Origin: Umbelopsis isabellina
Taxonomy: Eukaryota; Mucoromycota; Umbelopsidomycetes; Umbelopsidales; Umbelopsidaceae
Assembly (NCBI GenBank): GCA_016758905.1
Contig: JAEPQZ010000003.1
Location: 1,240,001 to 1,304,000 of the forward strand
DNA: 64,000 bases
Direction of reading: 5' to 3'
Within the stretch, counting starts at the first letter, position 1; each line of letters begins with the position of its first letter. A model generated the notes under the pieces. That model had not been told where the DNA came from, did not search any database, and saw only the letters and a list, made by a program, of their open reading frames with translations. Below, one piece after another: positions 34,740 through 49,940 of the stretch. The translations under genes were made by a program, and so were the position numbers.

Positions 34740-35525
34740 ATGCAAAACGCTTGGGAAAAGAACGACGGTTGGTCAGCAGAGAGTAAAACCGAGGTACCGA
34801 CGTTCAATGATGGGTCCACGCTGGCCCCACTTACCGACAGCAAATTCAAAATGGATGCAAACTCTGTTAATGGAACTGTCAGCCAAATGGAATATCCTAA
34901 ATCAGTCTTCACCACTGAGGTCGAAGAGTTGCCTGAAAAGCCCGTTTCAAAACCAAGTTTTCCACGAATGTGTCTTCGAGTTTGGCAGGTCATTGCTTCT
35001 GTCGGGACTTTCGCCTTTCAAGCCGGCGCTTCTCCAGTAAGTATAGCTAGCCACTTTGCTATAGCAGAAACCCATAGAAACTGACATGAGGCGGCCCAAT
35101 TACAGGTTGCTAAAATGGATTTTCCATACGAACCTGCATTGTTGTACTTTGTGTATGGTGCAACAAGTTTGTCGCTATTCTGGGGATCCTTCCTACTCTA
35201 CGTTTACATGACCCGGAGATACGGAAAAGGTGGAAAAGTCAAAAGGGCTGTACTTTGTATAGTTGATCTGATGGTAACCATTTTCGTCGGTATTGGTGTG
35301 TTCTTTGAAATCTCTAAATACCCTTGTCAACCGGGAACGCAAAATGGATTGTAAGTGGTCATTCTTGTGATCAGATTACATGACTTCTTCTGTACTAAAT
35401 TTCATCATTGTTGCAGATGTGATATGTTCAATACGGGTACGGCATTTGGTGTCAGTCTATTCATGGCACTAGTAGCTGCAACGTTCTGGGATATCTTTGG
35501 TGCCTTAGGTGGTATTAGAAATTAA
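34740..35525 (+). CDS. Tetraspan membrane protein (MARVEL-like topology)
   Basis: Membrane protein with four predicted helices and no domain I can name with certainty. Exons 34740-35036, 35106-35350 and 35417-35525 encode 216 residues. A polar cytosolic N-terminus of about 80 residues precedes TM1 (VWQVIASVGTFAFQAGA). TM2 is LLYFVYGATSLSLFWGSFLL, TM3 is VLCIVDLMVTIFVGIGVFF, and TM4 is FGVSLFMALVAATFWDIFGA. A Cys pair lies in the TM3-TM4 loop (PCQPG and LCDMF). The layout of four helices with a short tail resembles fungal MARVEL-domain proteins of the plasma membrane or eisosome. That is inference from topology. The ATG at 34740 is the first in frame. Confidence 0.75.
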
Positions 35526-36044
35526 TTTCGAAAGATGTAATTTTGCTACAAATTTTTTTACGTTTATAAAATACATTAATACACCGTGCATGTCCAATTT
35601 TGATTGATCTGAATTTAGTAACTTTCGATGAATGCTTCTGTACAATTTCAGAAAACAGTATATTAGCAAGCAATCAATGTCATGCCATTCAAATGTATCC
35701 GCCTAAAGTAGTAAATTGCAAGGGCTAAAAAAAAACGATGGGCATTTTTTGAAAGGTTAAAGCAATGAAATGTAATCAATGTTATAGAAAAGAAGCCATA
35801 AACATTTGGGGCTCCATTTGCATGGCTTCACATTATGAAAATGGTACTAGTATTATAGACAGCAGCATTTTGCGCAAATACTCGATTATCAATGATCAAA
35901 ATATGCTTGTAAATTGCGCCATCGAGTAACCGGCCAATAAGTGCTGCTTATTTGCCAGTCACTCAGCGGTACATCAAGTTGCACCTGAAAAGTGGCAGCC
36001 AGGTGTGCTAAATACTTCCCGCAACCTTTCTCATTTCACTCAAC
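35526..36044. other. Intergenic spacer
   Basis: AT-rich spacer holding the 3' end of the tetraspan gene and the APS kinase promoter. No gene seen. Confidence 0.5.
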
Positions 36045-36809
36045 ATGGCAACCAACATTACATGGCATCAGGGACACGTCTCCAAGGAGGAGAGAGAGAC
36101 TTTGCTTGGCCAAAAGGTTAGTACTTTTCACTCAGTTAGGCTTTATACTTGGCGATATGTGTCTCGGTATACTCACAACTAAGGGTTTTTCAGGGACTCA
36201 CTATTTGGTTCACTGGTTTGTCAGCCTCAGGCAAATCCACTCTTGCCACTGCTCTTGAACAAACCTTGCTTCATGCCAAGATTTCTAGCTATCGTTTGGA
36301 CGGTGATAACATCCGTTTCGGTTTGAATAAGAACCTGGGTTTCGGTCCTGACGACCGTACTGAGAACATCCGACGAATTGCAGAAGTAAGTCAATTTTAC
36401 GTGAGGGAAAATGCTGGTTGACGGCAAACACATGCTAACGGCCCTGTTTTCGTAGGTTGCCAAATTGTTTGCCGACTCTACATCCATTGCTCTCACTGCC
36501 TTCATCTCACCTTACCGGGCAGACCGTGATGCTGCTAGAAAGCTTCACCAAGACGCAGGCATTCCATTCATTGAAGTTTACGCTGATGCACCACTTGACG
36601 TGGTTGAGAGCCGAGACCCCAAGGGATTGTACAAGAAAGCCAAGGCTGGTGAAATTAAGGAATTCACTGGTATCTCAGCACCTTATGAAGAACCTCTTGC
36701 CGCTGAAGTTCACATTCGAACTGACCAAATGTCCATTGAAGAGGGAGTACAGAAGATCATTGAATACTTGGTTGCCAATGGTTATGTAGATAATAGCAAA
36801 TTGCAGTAG
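36045..36809 (+). CDS. Adenylyl-sulfate (APS) kinase
   Basis: Phosphorylates APS to PAPS in sulfate assimilation (yeast Met14 role), in the cytosol. Exons 36045-36116, 36194-36385 and 36456-36809 give 205 residues, the usual length of a stand-alone APS kinase. The P-loop is [26 protein letters not shown] binds [16 protein letters not shown] and the lid motif [13 protein letters not shown] follow. No ATP-sulfurylase domain is attached. The start context ([13 protein letters not shown]) matches the conserved NI-x-WH start of fungal enzymes. Confidence 0.96.
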
Positions 36810-37010
36810 ATACAATACAAATATTAGAATATACAGCCTTTGCTTGTCAGCGAAGCGTACTTTCAAAACTGGCTTCCCCCCTTTGAAACCCAGAGTGGGT
36901 AATTGACCAAAATGACATCATTTTGAGTACCATCTTATTCCTTGAAAACCGATAATTTTTTTCACTCCAAAAGCGATTTGCTTGTTCTTCATTTACTTCT
37001 TTACTTTAAA

Positions 37011-38704
<1,694 letters not shown>

Positions 38705-39073
38705 ATGGCATTTCTGCTTTTCTCTATTTTGCTTCATATATTTTTTTTTTTTACACCATCATGCACATTTTTGAAAATGTGACCATGAGTTTATAGTCGC
38801 TTTTGTATAATAAAACCGAACGTTATTCTTCACTGCCTGAATATTTAGAGAGCGTACATTTCTTTTATCGTGCTAAAAATGATTCTATAATAATTGATGG
38901 TGTCATCGTCTACAGTTAAATTTACAAAGGTTATGAGACACGGTGTCAATAAATACAATATGGAGGAGTAGATGGAGTAAGCAAGGAGATATAAAGTATC
39001 CAAGGCAAATATCAAACAGAGAAGAAAACAGTATATGGTAATAGTATCCAATGGGGCAGATTTCGCATATCAC
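38705..39073. other. Convergent intergenic spacer, Hog1 / Dot1
   Basis: 369 nt between two convergent stop codons. It has a T-run at 38741-38752 and an AATAAAACC-type polyadenylation region near 38808. No gene seen. Confidence 0.5.
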
Positions 39074-40865
39074 CTATTGTCCCATCATGCGCTGGTAGAA
39101 ACGCTGGACAGGACGACGATCAACGGTTGATATGTAGTAAGCACCCCCATTGTGAGTCCAACTAACAGCCTCTGTGTAATATGGGTACTTTTTGACTCGG
39201 AGGATGGATTCAGGTGCGTGCGCAGTACGCTCGTTGAGTTTGTGCCCAACTGGCACAAACGATTTCAGGGATATGATTTGTGTTCCTTCCTTAAGATCCA
39301 AAAATAATTGACAAAGCGCTTGATTCTGAGACGAGTCAAATGCATAATTATTTACCAAAATCACATCGGCTCTTTTTAGAGCATCGTGTATTTCCACAGA
39401 CTCAAGAAAATCTCCCAGGCGAATGCGGATGTTTCCGCTTGGAAGCTGCCATGCTCTACGATAAAAAGTCATTTATTAACTCTTGTGAAACAGCTCTCTG
39501 CGCTTGATATACAATGAAACTTACCGCATACGAGTAGCATATTCCTTCAGCTGTAATTTCGCCAACTTACATGGAGTTTCCATGATTTCTATTCCATGCG
39601 CTTCACAAGCAGTTTGCGCCGCTACTTGCAGGACGACATTGCCAATACCGCAGCCCATGTCAATGAATACACTCTTTGAAGTGATGTTTGTCCTCTCGAT
39701 AAATTCTTTAATCAAGATGGAGTTGATTTCGCCATAGACATGGTTTGAAAACGCTTGGTAGTTGTTCAAAGCTTCGGCATGAGGGGCGACGGTGCGACTA
39801 TAGACCTGATACAAGATATGGCAGACAAGTTCGTAGGTTGGACGAACTCGTTTACCAGTCAATTTGTTTTCTGCCTTAGCTTGACGCATGACAGCATTGA
39901 ACTCGTTCACCGCTTGGATAAAGCCGGCTCCGTTTCGTCTATTACGATGTTTCATCAGATTCCTCATTGTGCCCTCTGTATCATCGCCGAGCAGCTTTTG
40001 CAGATCAGGCGTGAGAAAGTAGTCATAGATCGCATTAGCAGTTCGCAACAAATCAGTTATTGGGTTGTATTCGTCCTTATCCTCTTGGTCTGAGTCGGGC
40101 ACCTTGGTCTTTGGGTTGACAAGGACAGGTTTGAGCAACAAAAATCTGTACAACGGTTCATTTTAAGTTTAGTCAATATTGATATTACGTTGCGTTTCAT
40201 AGCTACAATGCAGGTTAAATTTACCTCTCAGCAACTCCTGGCTTGGGGTATTCCAGCTCAACCCTCAGAGATTCCTTGGCAGAAGAGTGCTCTCGAGAGG
40301 AATCGGAGTCGTCATTACCACTAGTGAAACTAAAGTCTGGAATTGATACCTGCAATGAGCTGATTGTGCCACTCTGTTTGGGTCTTAGTGCAACATTATT
40401 GAACTTACACGGCTTGTACCGATTAATGGAAGCTTGTACCATTTTTTCAGAATGCTTAATTTCCTTCACTTTGACCGATTTCGGACTGGCAACTGGAGTT
40501 GAAGAAGAACTTGTAGGCTCAAGGTTGGTCTTTATTCTACTGGTGAGGCCTTGGACCCCATTGGAGGGCAAAGTTGAAGCAATGGACTTGTCTGCTTCTG
40601 CGGAATGGTTACCATTCACCTTCTCTGCCCTCTCCGGCTTGGTAGTAATAGTAAACTTTTGACCGGCATTGTCCAATTCTGTTGTATTGGACTTAGTGCT
40701 GCCCTCACTACCCAAAAGATGGCTGGGCTCTGCAGTAGTCTTTATATTCGGTTTTTTGGTCGATTTCAGTACACTCTCATTGGGTCGTTTTTCAGGTATT
40801 TGCTTCTTGGGAGCACTATCAAACCGCAATGAACCCCATGTCTCTTCGTCACTGCTCACTTCCAT
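39074..40865 (-). CDS. DOT1: Dot1 histone H3-Lys79 methyltransferase
   Basis: Nuclear chromatin enzyme that methylates Lys79 of histone H3 without a SET domain. Exons 40865-40225, 40145-39525 and 39455-39074 encode 547 residues. The first 210 residues are Ser/Lys/Thr-rich and likely bind nucleosomes or DNA. The catalytic core has YELVCHILYQVY, YGEINSILIKEFIE, motif I FIDMGCGIGNVVLQVA, HGIEIMETP and the signature DVILVNNYAFD. Motif I differs slightly from the usual DLGSGVGN, with Met, Cys and Ile substitutions, but Asp and the Gly pattern remain. The C-terminus WTHNGGAYYISTVD matches the end of the fungal core. Confidence 0.93.
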
Positions 40866-41554
40866 ATATTAGAATTACTCCCAACAATACCAAAACTGTG
40901 TATTGAGTTTTGTAGAGAGGGAAATTTGGTTCACAACCATCAGGTCACAAATAAGGCATTTGAACTTGGGATCCAAATTTCCCAATGCCAACGTCATTTT
41001 TACGGTGAAAATAACGCCATTTGGTTGAATGGCTTTTTGCTTAACAATCTTCCATTGAGCTGATATAGTAATGACTTTGATGACCCCTCGAATTCGATAT
41101 AGCATACTTCGTCTTACAAAAATGATAAAATCATTCAAGCAATGCTTCTGATACATGCCAAATATCTCTAATCTCTGTCACAAAATACATTAATATGTTA
41201 TACGCCCATTGATTGTCACTTCAATTTCTATTCAGTTCAAATGACGGACGACTATGCTCTGATTTGATCTCATCGCTTGAGTTGTAACAACAATTCTCTA
41301 TTTTTGTATATATAAAGGCGAAAGCCAATTGGTGGAAAGAAAGATTCCGGTTCGGCCCTGTTGAAGACTTACACAAGGAATTGCAACGCAAGCTGTTATA
41401 TTCATTGTATTATTAATGCGGTAATCGGCATGTATTCTTTCCGGTTTCCTAACTCTTGATCCCCAATCTGGGTAGTTTACAGGACATATAAGCTCTGATA
41501 TTTTATTGCATTGCAATGTACAACCTAAAATAGTGAAAACTTTAATCTGAGGAT
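40866..41554. other. Divergent intergenic spacer, Dot1 / old yellow enzyme
   Basis: 689 nt between opposite start codons. Short frames on the minus strand lack domains. No RNA gene seen. Confidence 0.5.
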
Positions 41555-42694
41555 ATGGCTATTTCATCCAATTCTAATCTCTTCAAGCCCATCAAGCTTG
41601 GAAACAAGACCTTGAAGCACCGTGTGGCAATGGCTCCATTGAGCCGTTTTCGAGCCGATGATGACAATGTCCCTACTGAGTTGGCAAAGACCTACTACGA
41701 ACAACGTGCCAGTGACGGTGGACTGATTATCGGTGAAGGTAGATGCTGATTCATTTAAACACTCCAGACCGCCAGTTTTTTACACTAATCGTTCTCTCAA
41801 TTAGGTACATTCGTATCTGAGCTCGCTGGTCATTGGCCTAATGTTCCTGGCATATACAATGACAATCAGATCAAAGGTTGGAAAAATATTACCGATGCCG
41901 TCCATGCTAAGGGAGGAATTATCTACTGCCAATTAGGATTTATGGGGCGAGCTGATTCGATCCCTAGCGTTTCTGCTTCTGCTATCGCTATGACAAGTCT
42001 AATTCTTGGAAAGATAGAGCCAAGCATGCCTCGTGCTCTGGAGGTGTCTGAAATTCGCGAAATTGTAGACATGCATGCAAAGGCAGCTTTGAACGCTATT
42101 GAGGCTGGTTTTGACGGCGTTGAGATCCACGGTGCCAGTGGTTATCTTCTGGACCAGTTTATGCATTCAGGCTCCAACAAGAGAACTGACCAGTATGGTG
42201 GATCTACGGAGAACAGATTGCGTATTGTGCTAGAGGTTATCGAAGCCATCAGTAGCGCAATTGGACAAGATCGAGTTGGTATTCGTCTTTCGCCCTTCTC
42301 CGATCATCAAGAGATGGAAGACGACAATCCTGTTGAGACCTGGTCAATTCTCACTCAGTCTATTCAAGACCGCTTCCCTCACATGTCCTATCTTCACTTT
42401 ATCGAGTCCCGCGTTCATGGAAACTCTGAAGACTCATTGGACGTTTTTCAGAAGATTTGGAAAGGCACTTTCCTTCGTGCTGGTGGATTTACTCCAGAAT
42501 CAGCTGCAGAGGCAACAGATGCTAATGCAAGGGATGTCATTGTATTTGGGCGTCATTTTATTTCAAACCCTGATCTTCCTCTTCGTATCCAAAACGCTTG
42601 GCCCTTGTCACACTACAATCGTGATACTTTCTATCTTCCCAAATCTCCATTAGGATACACAGACTACCCCATCCATGAAGAATCCAGTTCATGA
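41555..42694 (+). CDS. Old yellow enzyme family ene-reductase with altered active-site motif
   Basis: FMN-dependent TIM-barrel oxidoreductase of the OYE family. Exons 41555-41738 and 41805-42694 give 357 residues. The N-terminus NLFKPIKLGNKTLKHRVAMAP is typical, as are EGTFVSELAG and RTDQYGGSTENR. The substrate-binding His-x-x-Asn-x-Tyr motif reads IHGASGYL, so the His and Tyr stay but Asn is replaced by Ser. The usual QLWH-x-GR strand reads QLGFMGRAD. These changes could shift substrate range or lower classic enone reduction (inference). The FMN phosphate region RAGGFTPESA and FGRHFISNPDLPLRI are intact, so a folded flavoprotein is expected. Cytosolic; no targeting signal. Confidence 0.9.
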
Positions 42695-42919
42695 AGTCAA
42701 TCTCATCAGTTGTAGAAGTAACAATGAGTACATAAATCACACAATCCTACACACAGTTACACATCATTCTTTATATCTAAGACTTGAAATTTTATAACCA
42801 TATAAAACGTATGTTGAATAACAGAGCAGATTGATCTTCTCTACATTGAACCTATGCAGATAATAGTTTATTTTGCCAATTCTTTTTACAAGTATGTGTT
42901 TATCTCTGTACATTCTTTA

Positions 42920-44119
42920 TCATTTCTTTCCGTTGAAATGCTTTTCCTTGACATCGTCTGCATATCGTTCCATCCACTCCTGTACATTGCAGCGCAGCTC
43001 AATATCACATTGACCAAACCAACCGGTTCTCTTTTTCGACACTTGTTTGAATCCGTGCTTCGTTTTCAAGATATTCGCGGCTTTGCCTTGGAACTCGTTT
43101 ATGCTCGCATTTACCCATTCCAACTTGTGCTCGTTTGCCCACATCATGGCTCGACTAATCAATATGGTCGACAATCCAAATCCTTGGTATTCTCGTTGAA
43201 TAGCTAAACGCTGAAGAGAAGCCTCGTTAGGCTTGTGGGCGGGAAACAAGAGCTTTGGCTCGGGAGCGTCATCGATCTGCAGAAAGTTTGGGATGGCAAA
43301 CCCATATCGTCTGCACAAAAATTGGCCAGCGGTCTTGTAAGGCGGCACTGGTTGGGGTCGGTCGTTGTAAACTGGTTTGAGGCGCTGGTCGATGGCAACC
43401 GTTGCAGATGGAATAGAATTGATAGTAAGCACCCAAAAATGTGATGCCGTTCGCTCGCTTTCGGGTTTTTTAGTTTTGATGACCTCAACTGCGGCTTTCG
43501 AGTTCTTGTCAAAAGTCACTTTCTTCTCACCAATAGGTGTTTGAACCTTTTCAGAATCTTTACCATCCTCTACCACTCTTTCTTCCTTGTTCCATCCCAG
43601 ATAATACTCTTCAATATCAGCCATATCATTGCAGATAGCATCTTCTATTTCATCCACTGCTTCCTTGCGATCAGTATACCCAAACAAGATGGCGAAAAAC
43701 AAGATGGTCCAAGACAATCCCATGAAAACGCGCAGCACCGGATATGACCATGAAGGAACGTTCATTCCGGCGAGAAGGATTGGAACAAGCGACATAAGGT
43801 AGGCAACTAGTCAAGGAAAATGGATGAGAAATAGTGGTAACCGAGCATTACATCTGACTGTTAACTTACATGCACCCATATACAAAGACAATGTTAATGG
43901 ACTCATCAACTTGTGCTTGACGGCGCCAGGGACGAGGTTGAAGTATGTCGTATAATACAAGTGCTTTGCATAAGGCAGATCGGCTGGTTGGAAAGATCTG
44001 AGTACAATGTCTGGACCGTGCGGGACACCGCCTTGTTTCGGCGGTTCGGACGCTGTAGCGTCTTTATTGATATCCTCTTCAGGCCGAGTCTGTAACACTT
44101 CTTTCTCTGTGCTTGCCAT
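42920..44119 (-). CDS. Membrane-anchored GNAT-family acetyltransferase-like protein
   Basis: Exons 44119-43870 and 43806-42920 encode 378 residues. After a polar N-terminus comes VLRSFQPADLPYAKHLYY, the usual first strand and helix of a GNAT fold. A hydrophobic hairpin (about residues 70-120, including SLVPILLAG and FMGLSWTILFFAILFGY) is inserted, as in NAT8-like membrane acetyltransferases. A charged linker rich in Glu and Lys follows. The acetyl-CoA-binding motif A appears as LQRLAIQREYQGFGLSTILI, and the next helix contains EFQGKAANILKTKHGFK. The reaction and substrate are unknown. It is likely in an internal membrane with the catalytic part cytosolic or lumenal. Divergent from QCR10 with 193 nt between starts. 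Confidence 0.8.
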
Positions 44120-44312
44120 GGCGGATTAGTGTTAGAGACGAGCAGAACTTTTTTCCTCTATGCATCTGACATAGTAGATTTTTTCGAATCCAGCTTATTT
44201 TAATGAAAAAATTATATTCAACAGTTCGAGTGACGTAAATTCAGATAACCAGGCCAGTCTCATTCTGTCCACTGAAAGCAACAACTAACAAAACATAGTT
44301 CCATTCACGAAA
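44120..44312. promoter_or_regulatory. Shared divergent promoter, GNAT / QCR10
   Basis: 193 nt between opposite start codons. AT-rich with no clear motif. Confidence 0.4.
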
Positions 44313-44685
44313 ATGCCTGCTCCTAAGGTAACATTACTGACTACTTCAACACAGCACTGCCGAAGCGAGTGATTCCTTGCTAATTATTACAACAAACAAT
44401 AGATTGTTACTGTTCCCCACTTTGGCTTCATTACTGCCGAGAAGCTCGTTAGAATGTAAGTGTTGAACATATTTAGCCGACTTGTTCTGCCTATAATGCT
44501 GATAGAATTGACGATATGTTTTTTGAAAAAGTGCTCCTAACGCCGCCGTCTGGGGTGCTGCCGCTGGTGCTGCTGTCCTTTTGCTTGGAAGCGATATCCC
44601 AATTATCAAGCGTGACATTCTTTCCAAGGTGCCAGTCGTTGGTAACTACTGGGCTGTCGAAGCTCCCGTAAAGGAAGAAGACTAG
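44313..44685 (+). CDS. QCR10: QCR10, cytochrome bc1 complex subunit 10
   Basis: Small single-helix subunit of respiratory complex III in the inner mitochondrial membrane. Exons 44313-44327, 44403-44455 and 44532-44685 give 73 residues. The short N-terminus (PHFGFITAEKLVRI) leads into the helix NAAVWGAAAGAAVLLLGSDI, followed by KRDILSKVPVVGNYW. This order matches the UCR_10/QCR10 family, where W-G-A-A-A-G and the I-P-V-V-G segment are conserved. No cleavable presequence is seen. The first exon codes only five residues. The gene is too small and too split to be found as one open frame. Confidence 0.88.
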
Positions 44686-45481
44686 ATTCACAATTCGGTT
44701 GTCTCGCAACTTTAGTACAATATATTAGTCTCCTTCCATGTCATGAAGAAGTAGAATATTAAACAACCACTATTCAATAGAAGCCCTTTTTTTTTGGCTA
44801 ATGTAACCTTTTGATTTGTGCACCATCTATAATTTGTCTGATCGATGAAATGTTGAGAGTATGCAGGCAGTGGCAGTGGAGCGTAGTGGGATATACGGCA
44901 TTAGCTTTTTTCAAAAGTGTTGATTAAAGATGCATAAGATGACGTTCTAAGGATATGCAATAGGATGCAAAAAATGGTTGTTTCATATATTGATTTCTGT
45001 GGTGAAAAAGTAAGCAATGACATCAATGCAAAAGCCAATGATAAATATCATTAACATTCCTTGCTCAAGGATTATGACATATGTCAGACATACGCTAGAT
45101 CATCATCGGCATCGTATGGATTATTGCATTATAACCATATTCGTAGATTACGGCACAGGAGACAGAACAATCTAAATTTTGTAAGGCCCTTAAACTTTGG
45201 TATCGCCAATAAATTTCACCTTGTAATTGGATGGGATTAATATGTTTGAAATTTTATAGTTGATAAATAATGTATATAGCGCTCAGGTAGAGGTAATGTT
45301 TCAAAGCATTCTAAAAGCCACGGAGTTTGAGCACGATTAGGCAAAAATTTTGAGGAATCTAATTCGTTCAAAATAATAAAAAACAATTTTTTCACTGATA
45401 AGTCAAGTCACCGCAGAACTAGTAGAACATTCGCTTTTTCTTTCCTTCTCTCAATCTTTTAGGAATTTATATAATCTCATT
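44686..45481. other. Intergenic spacer
   Basis: 796 nt, AT-rich, between QCR10 and DED1 on the same strand. A TTTCTTTCCTTCTCTC pyrimidine patch sits just before the DED1 start (45436-45460). No gene seen. Confidence 0.55.
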
Positions 45482-47817
<2,336 letters not shown>

Positions 47818-48769
47818 ATCTGTAATACAATATAGACGGATTCATACGTGTTGGCCCGTATGTATACTCCCTTAGAGCTACTACATGAAGACCAACTTTT
47901 TTTTTTATTCTTTCAGTGCCTTTCCACCTTTTTTTCTGTCCTTCTTTTAGACGCGCGCACATTCAGGCATTTCGGATTCAATCATGCAACTTTCACTATA
48001 TATTCTATACCGTCTTTTTTTTTTTTTTCTCTCTTTCAACACTTCTTTCTTTCATCATATCTTTTCTTTTTTGCAAAGTATTTTATAGATTGTATTGCAT
48101 ATCATCCTAAACCCCCCATTATTGTGTACCTCTTTTCCATCTCACCTCTTTCGTGTCATTTTTTGCTTTGTTCCTTCTTCTGTTCATCAAACTCACTCAA
48201 CACCTCTCAACCCTCTTTCCTTGTCCCTTATATTATGCATAATTTCTTTTCATCACTTTTTCATTCATAGTTTTGTTCATTCTGTATATCTGGACAATTT
48301 CAAGAGGTTTAATCGGTATCGACATTCACGAGAGAATGAAAAAAGGTTGCACATTTAGGGACTGACTGTTCCTTGCGCTCACCTTTTCAATAAAAACCCC
48401 AATATTTGTTATATAACCAAAATTTTGTGATATGATCAACTGAATACTTGTGATATTATGTATTCCAATGAGTGTTACTAACCAAATGGTGTAACGCTAT
48501 ATCTCGAATATCTGTATACACAGGTCAATGGGCGTGCAATGCGGTAATCAGGGATATAATTTTTTTTTGTGTGTTTTCTTGTACGAAAAGAGAGTACTGA
48601 ATTCATCAATATCGATAACAGGGTATAGAAAACAAACAAAAAAAGTTAAGTTGAGCTAATGATGCAAAAAAGTTGAACTACGAAAAAGAGGCTTCCAATA
48701 GTGGACTTTCTAATGTTTCTAAATTACTTCCACCTTTGGGTTTGTTATTATTTGATGGTTTATGGCATT
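47818..48769. other. Pyrimidine-rich spacer downstream of DED1
   Basis: The stretch 47890-48290 is dominated by T and C on the plus strand, with many T-runs. It probably holds a long DED1 3' UTR and terminator. Open frames there are low-complexity Phe/Ser/Leu artefacts. The right part is AT-rich and leads to the 3' end of the Rho gene. Confidence 0.55.
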
Positions 48770-49685
48770 TTAAAGCAATGTGCATATCTTTTTTTGTAAT
48801 CGCCGCATGTTGCCTGTCATGGCAGCTCTGGTCGCCGCTTGAATCGTCTCGCTAACATTGGTGTTTTCCATTGCACTGCATTCGTAGTACTTTGCTCCAA
48901 TTTCTCTGCCTAGAGTCTCGCCCTAATTATCCCATTAATCAATACTGGACTTAACAGCTCAGCCCTTCAATGCTATACAGTATATAAACTTACCTCTTCA
49001 TATGAGATCAAATTATGGCCAACGGCATTTAACTGAGCCACGCGGTTTGAATTATTGCGCAAATCAATCTTCATGCCCACCAGCAATTTAGGTATATTTT
49101 CACAGAAATGCGTCACTTCAGGCAGCCACTATGATGCAACAATTTAGTTAGGAACGTCGGATGTTTCCCTTTCCATATATCTTTTTTGTCTTTTGCTTCA
49201 CTCACCCTATCCTGAATATTGGAGAAGGAGGTAGGTTGATCAATGGCAAAGCACATTAAAATGACGTCGGTTTCGGGATAGGACAGCGGTCGCAAGCGAT
49301 CGTAATCCTCTTGTCCAGCAGTATCCCATAACGCCAGTTCGACCATCTTTCCATTATCCAGTCGCACGTTAACAATGTAGTTTTCAAACACGGTCGGCAC
49401 GTATCTCTAAAATGATAATTCGCGCCAAGAACATTTAGTAAATGCATAGAAAAATTCCCCGTTACTGGGTTCCTTTACCCTAGGGGTGTTAAAAAAATAC
49501 TTACGGCTGGAAAGGCTCCCTTCTGATAAACCACTAATAAACTAGTTTTTCCACACCCGCCGTCGCCGACTACCACAAGTTTTTTTCGTATAAGCTACTA
49601 GGAGAGAAGGACAATGTGCCAGTTAGTGGGTGATAGGGTGAGGTAAAGTGTTGCTGGCATTTTGAGATGATCTTGCCTTTGTCAT
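48770..49685 (-). CDS. Rho-family small GTPase
   Basis: Small GTPase controlling actin and polarity at membranes. Exons 49685-49677, 49594-49505, 49406-49206, 49128-48994 and 48922-48770 give 195 residues. The P-loop is [13 protein letters not shown], with Gly where most Rho proteins have Ala. Switch I is [10 protein letters not shown], and the Rho-type switch II is [25 protein letters not shown] and the G5 region YYECSA follow. The C-terminus KKICTLL is a CaaX box ending in Leu, which predicts geranylgeranylation. The first exon codes only Met-Thr-Lys and is joined through a GC-AG intron (GCAAGA donor, CACTAAC branch). That gives [14 protein letters not shown], a normal Rho start. I cannot place it in a named subgroup. 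Divergent from the KH gene. Confidence 0.88.
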
Positions 49686-49940
49686 TAGGATAGAAAGAGT
49701 GAAGAAGAAAAGAGAAGGGCTCAAGTAGGTTTTTTTTATTATTGTGGGCGCACAGGATCAAGAGCAAAATTTCAAATCAGCCAAAGTTGCAATTTTTTTG
49801 CATATCACAAGCGTACACAGGCAACTTGATCAGTCAATCTAGAAAACTGCCACATTCAGTGGTACCAGCAGCAACCATTTCACTGCGTGATCTCTTTACA
49901 CTCTCCTCCTTTCTACAGTATTCACTAGCTACACAATTAC
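49686..49940. promoter_or_regulatory. Divergent promoter, Rho GTPase / KH protein
   Basis: 255 nt between opposite start codons, with an A/T-rich run near 49730-49740 and C/T-rich leaders on both sides. Confidence 0.45.

Noticed and set aside
47848-48358. Phe/Ser-rich frames downstream of DED1
   Set aside because: They are translations of a T/C-rich tract and have no conserved features.
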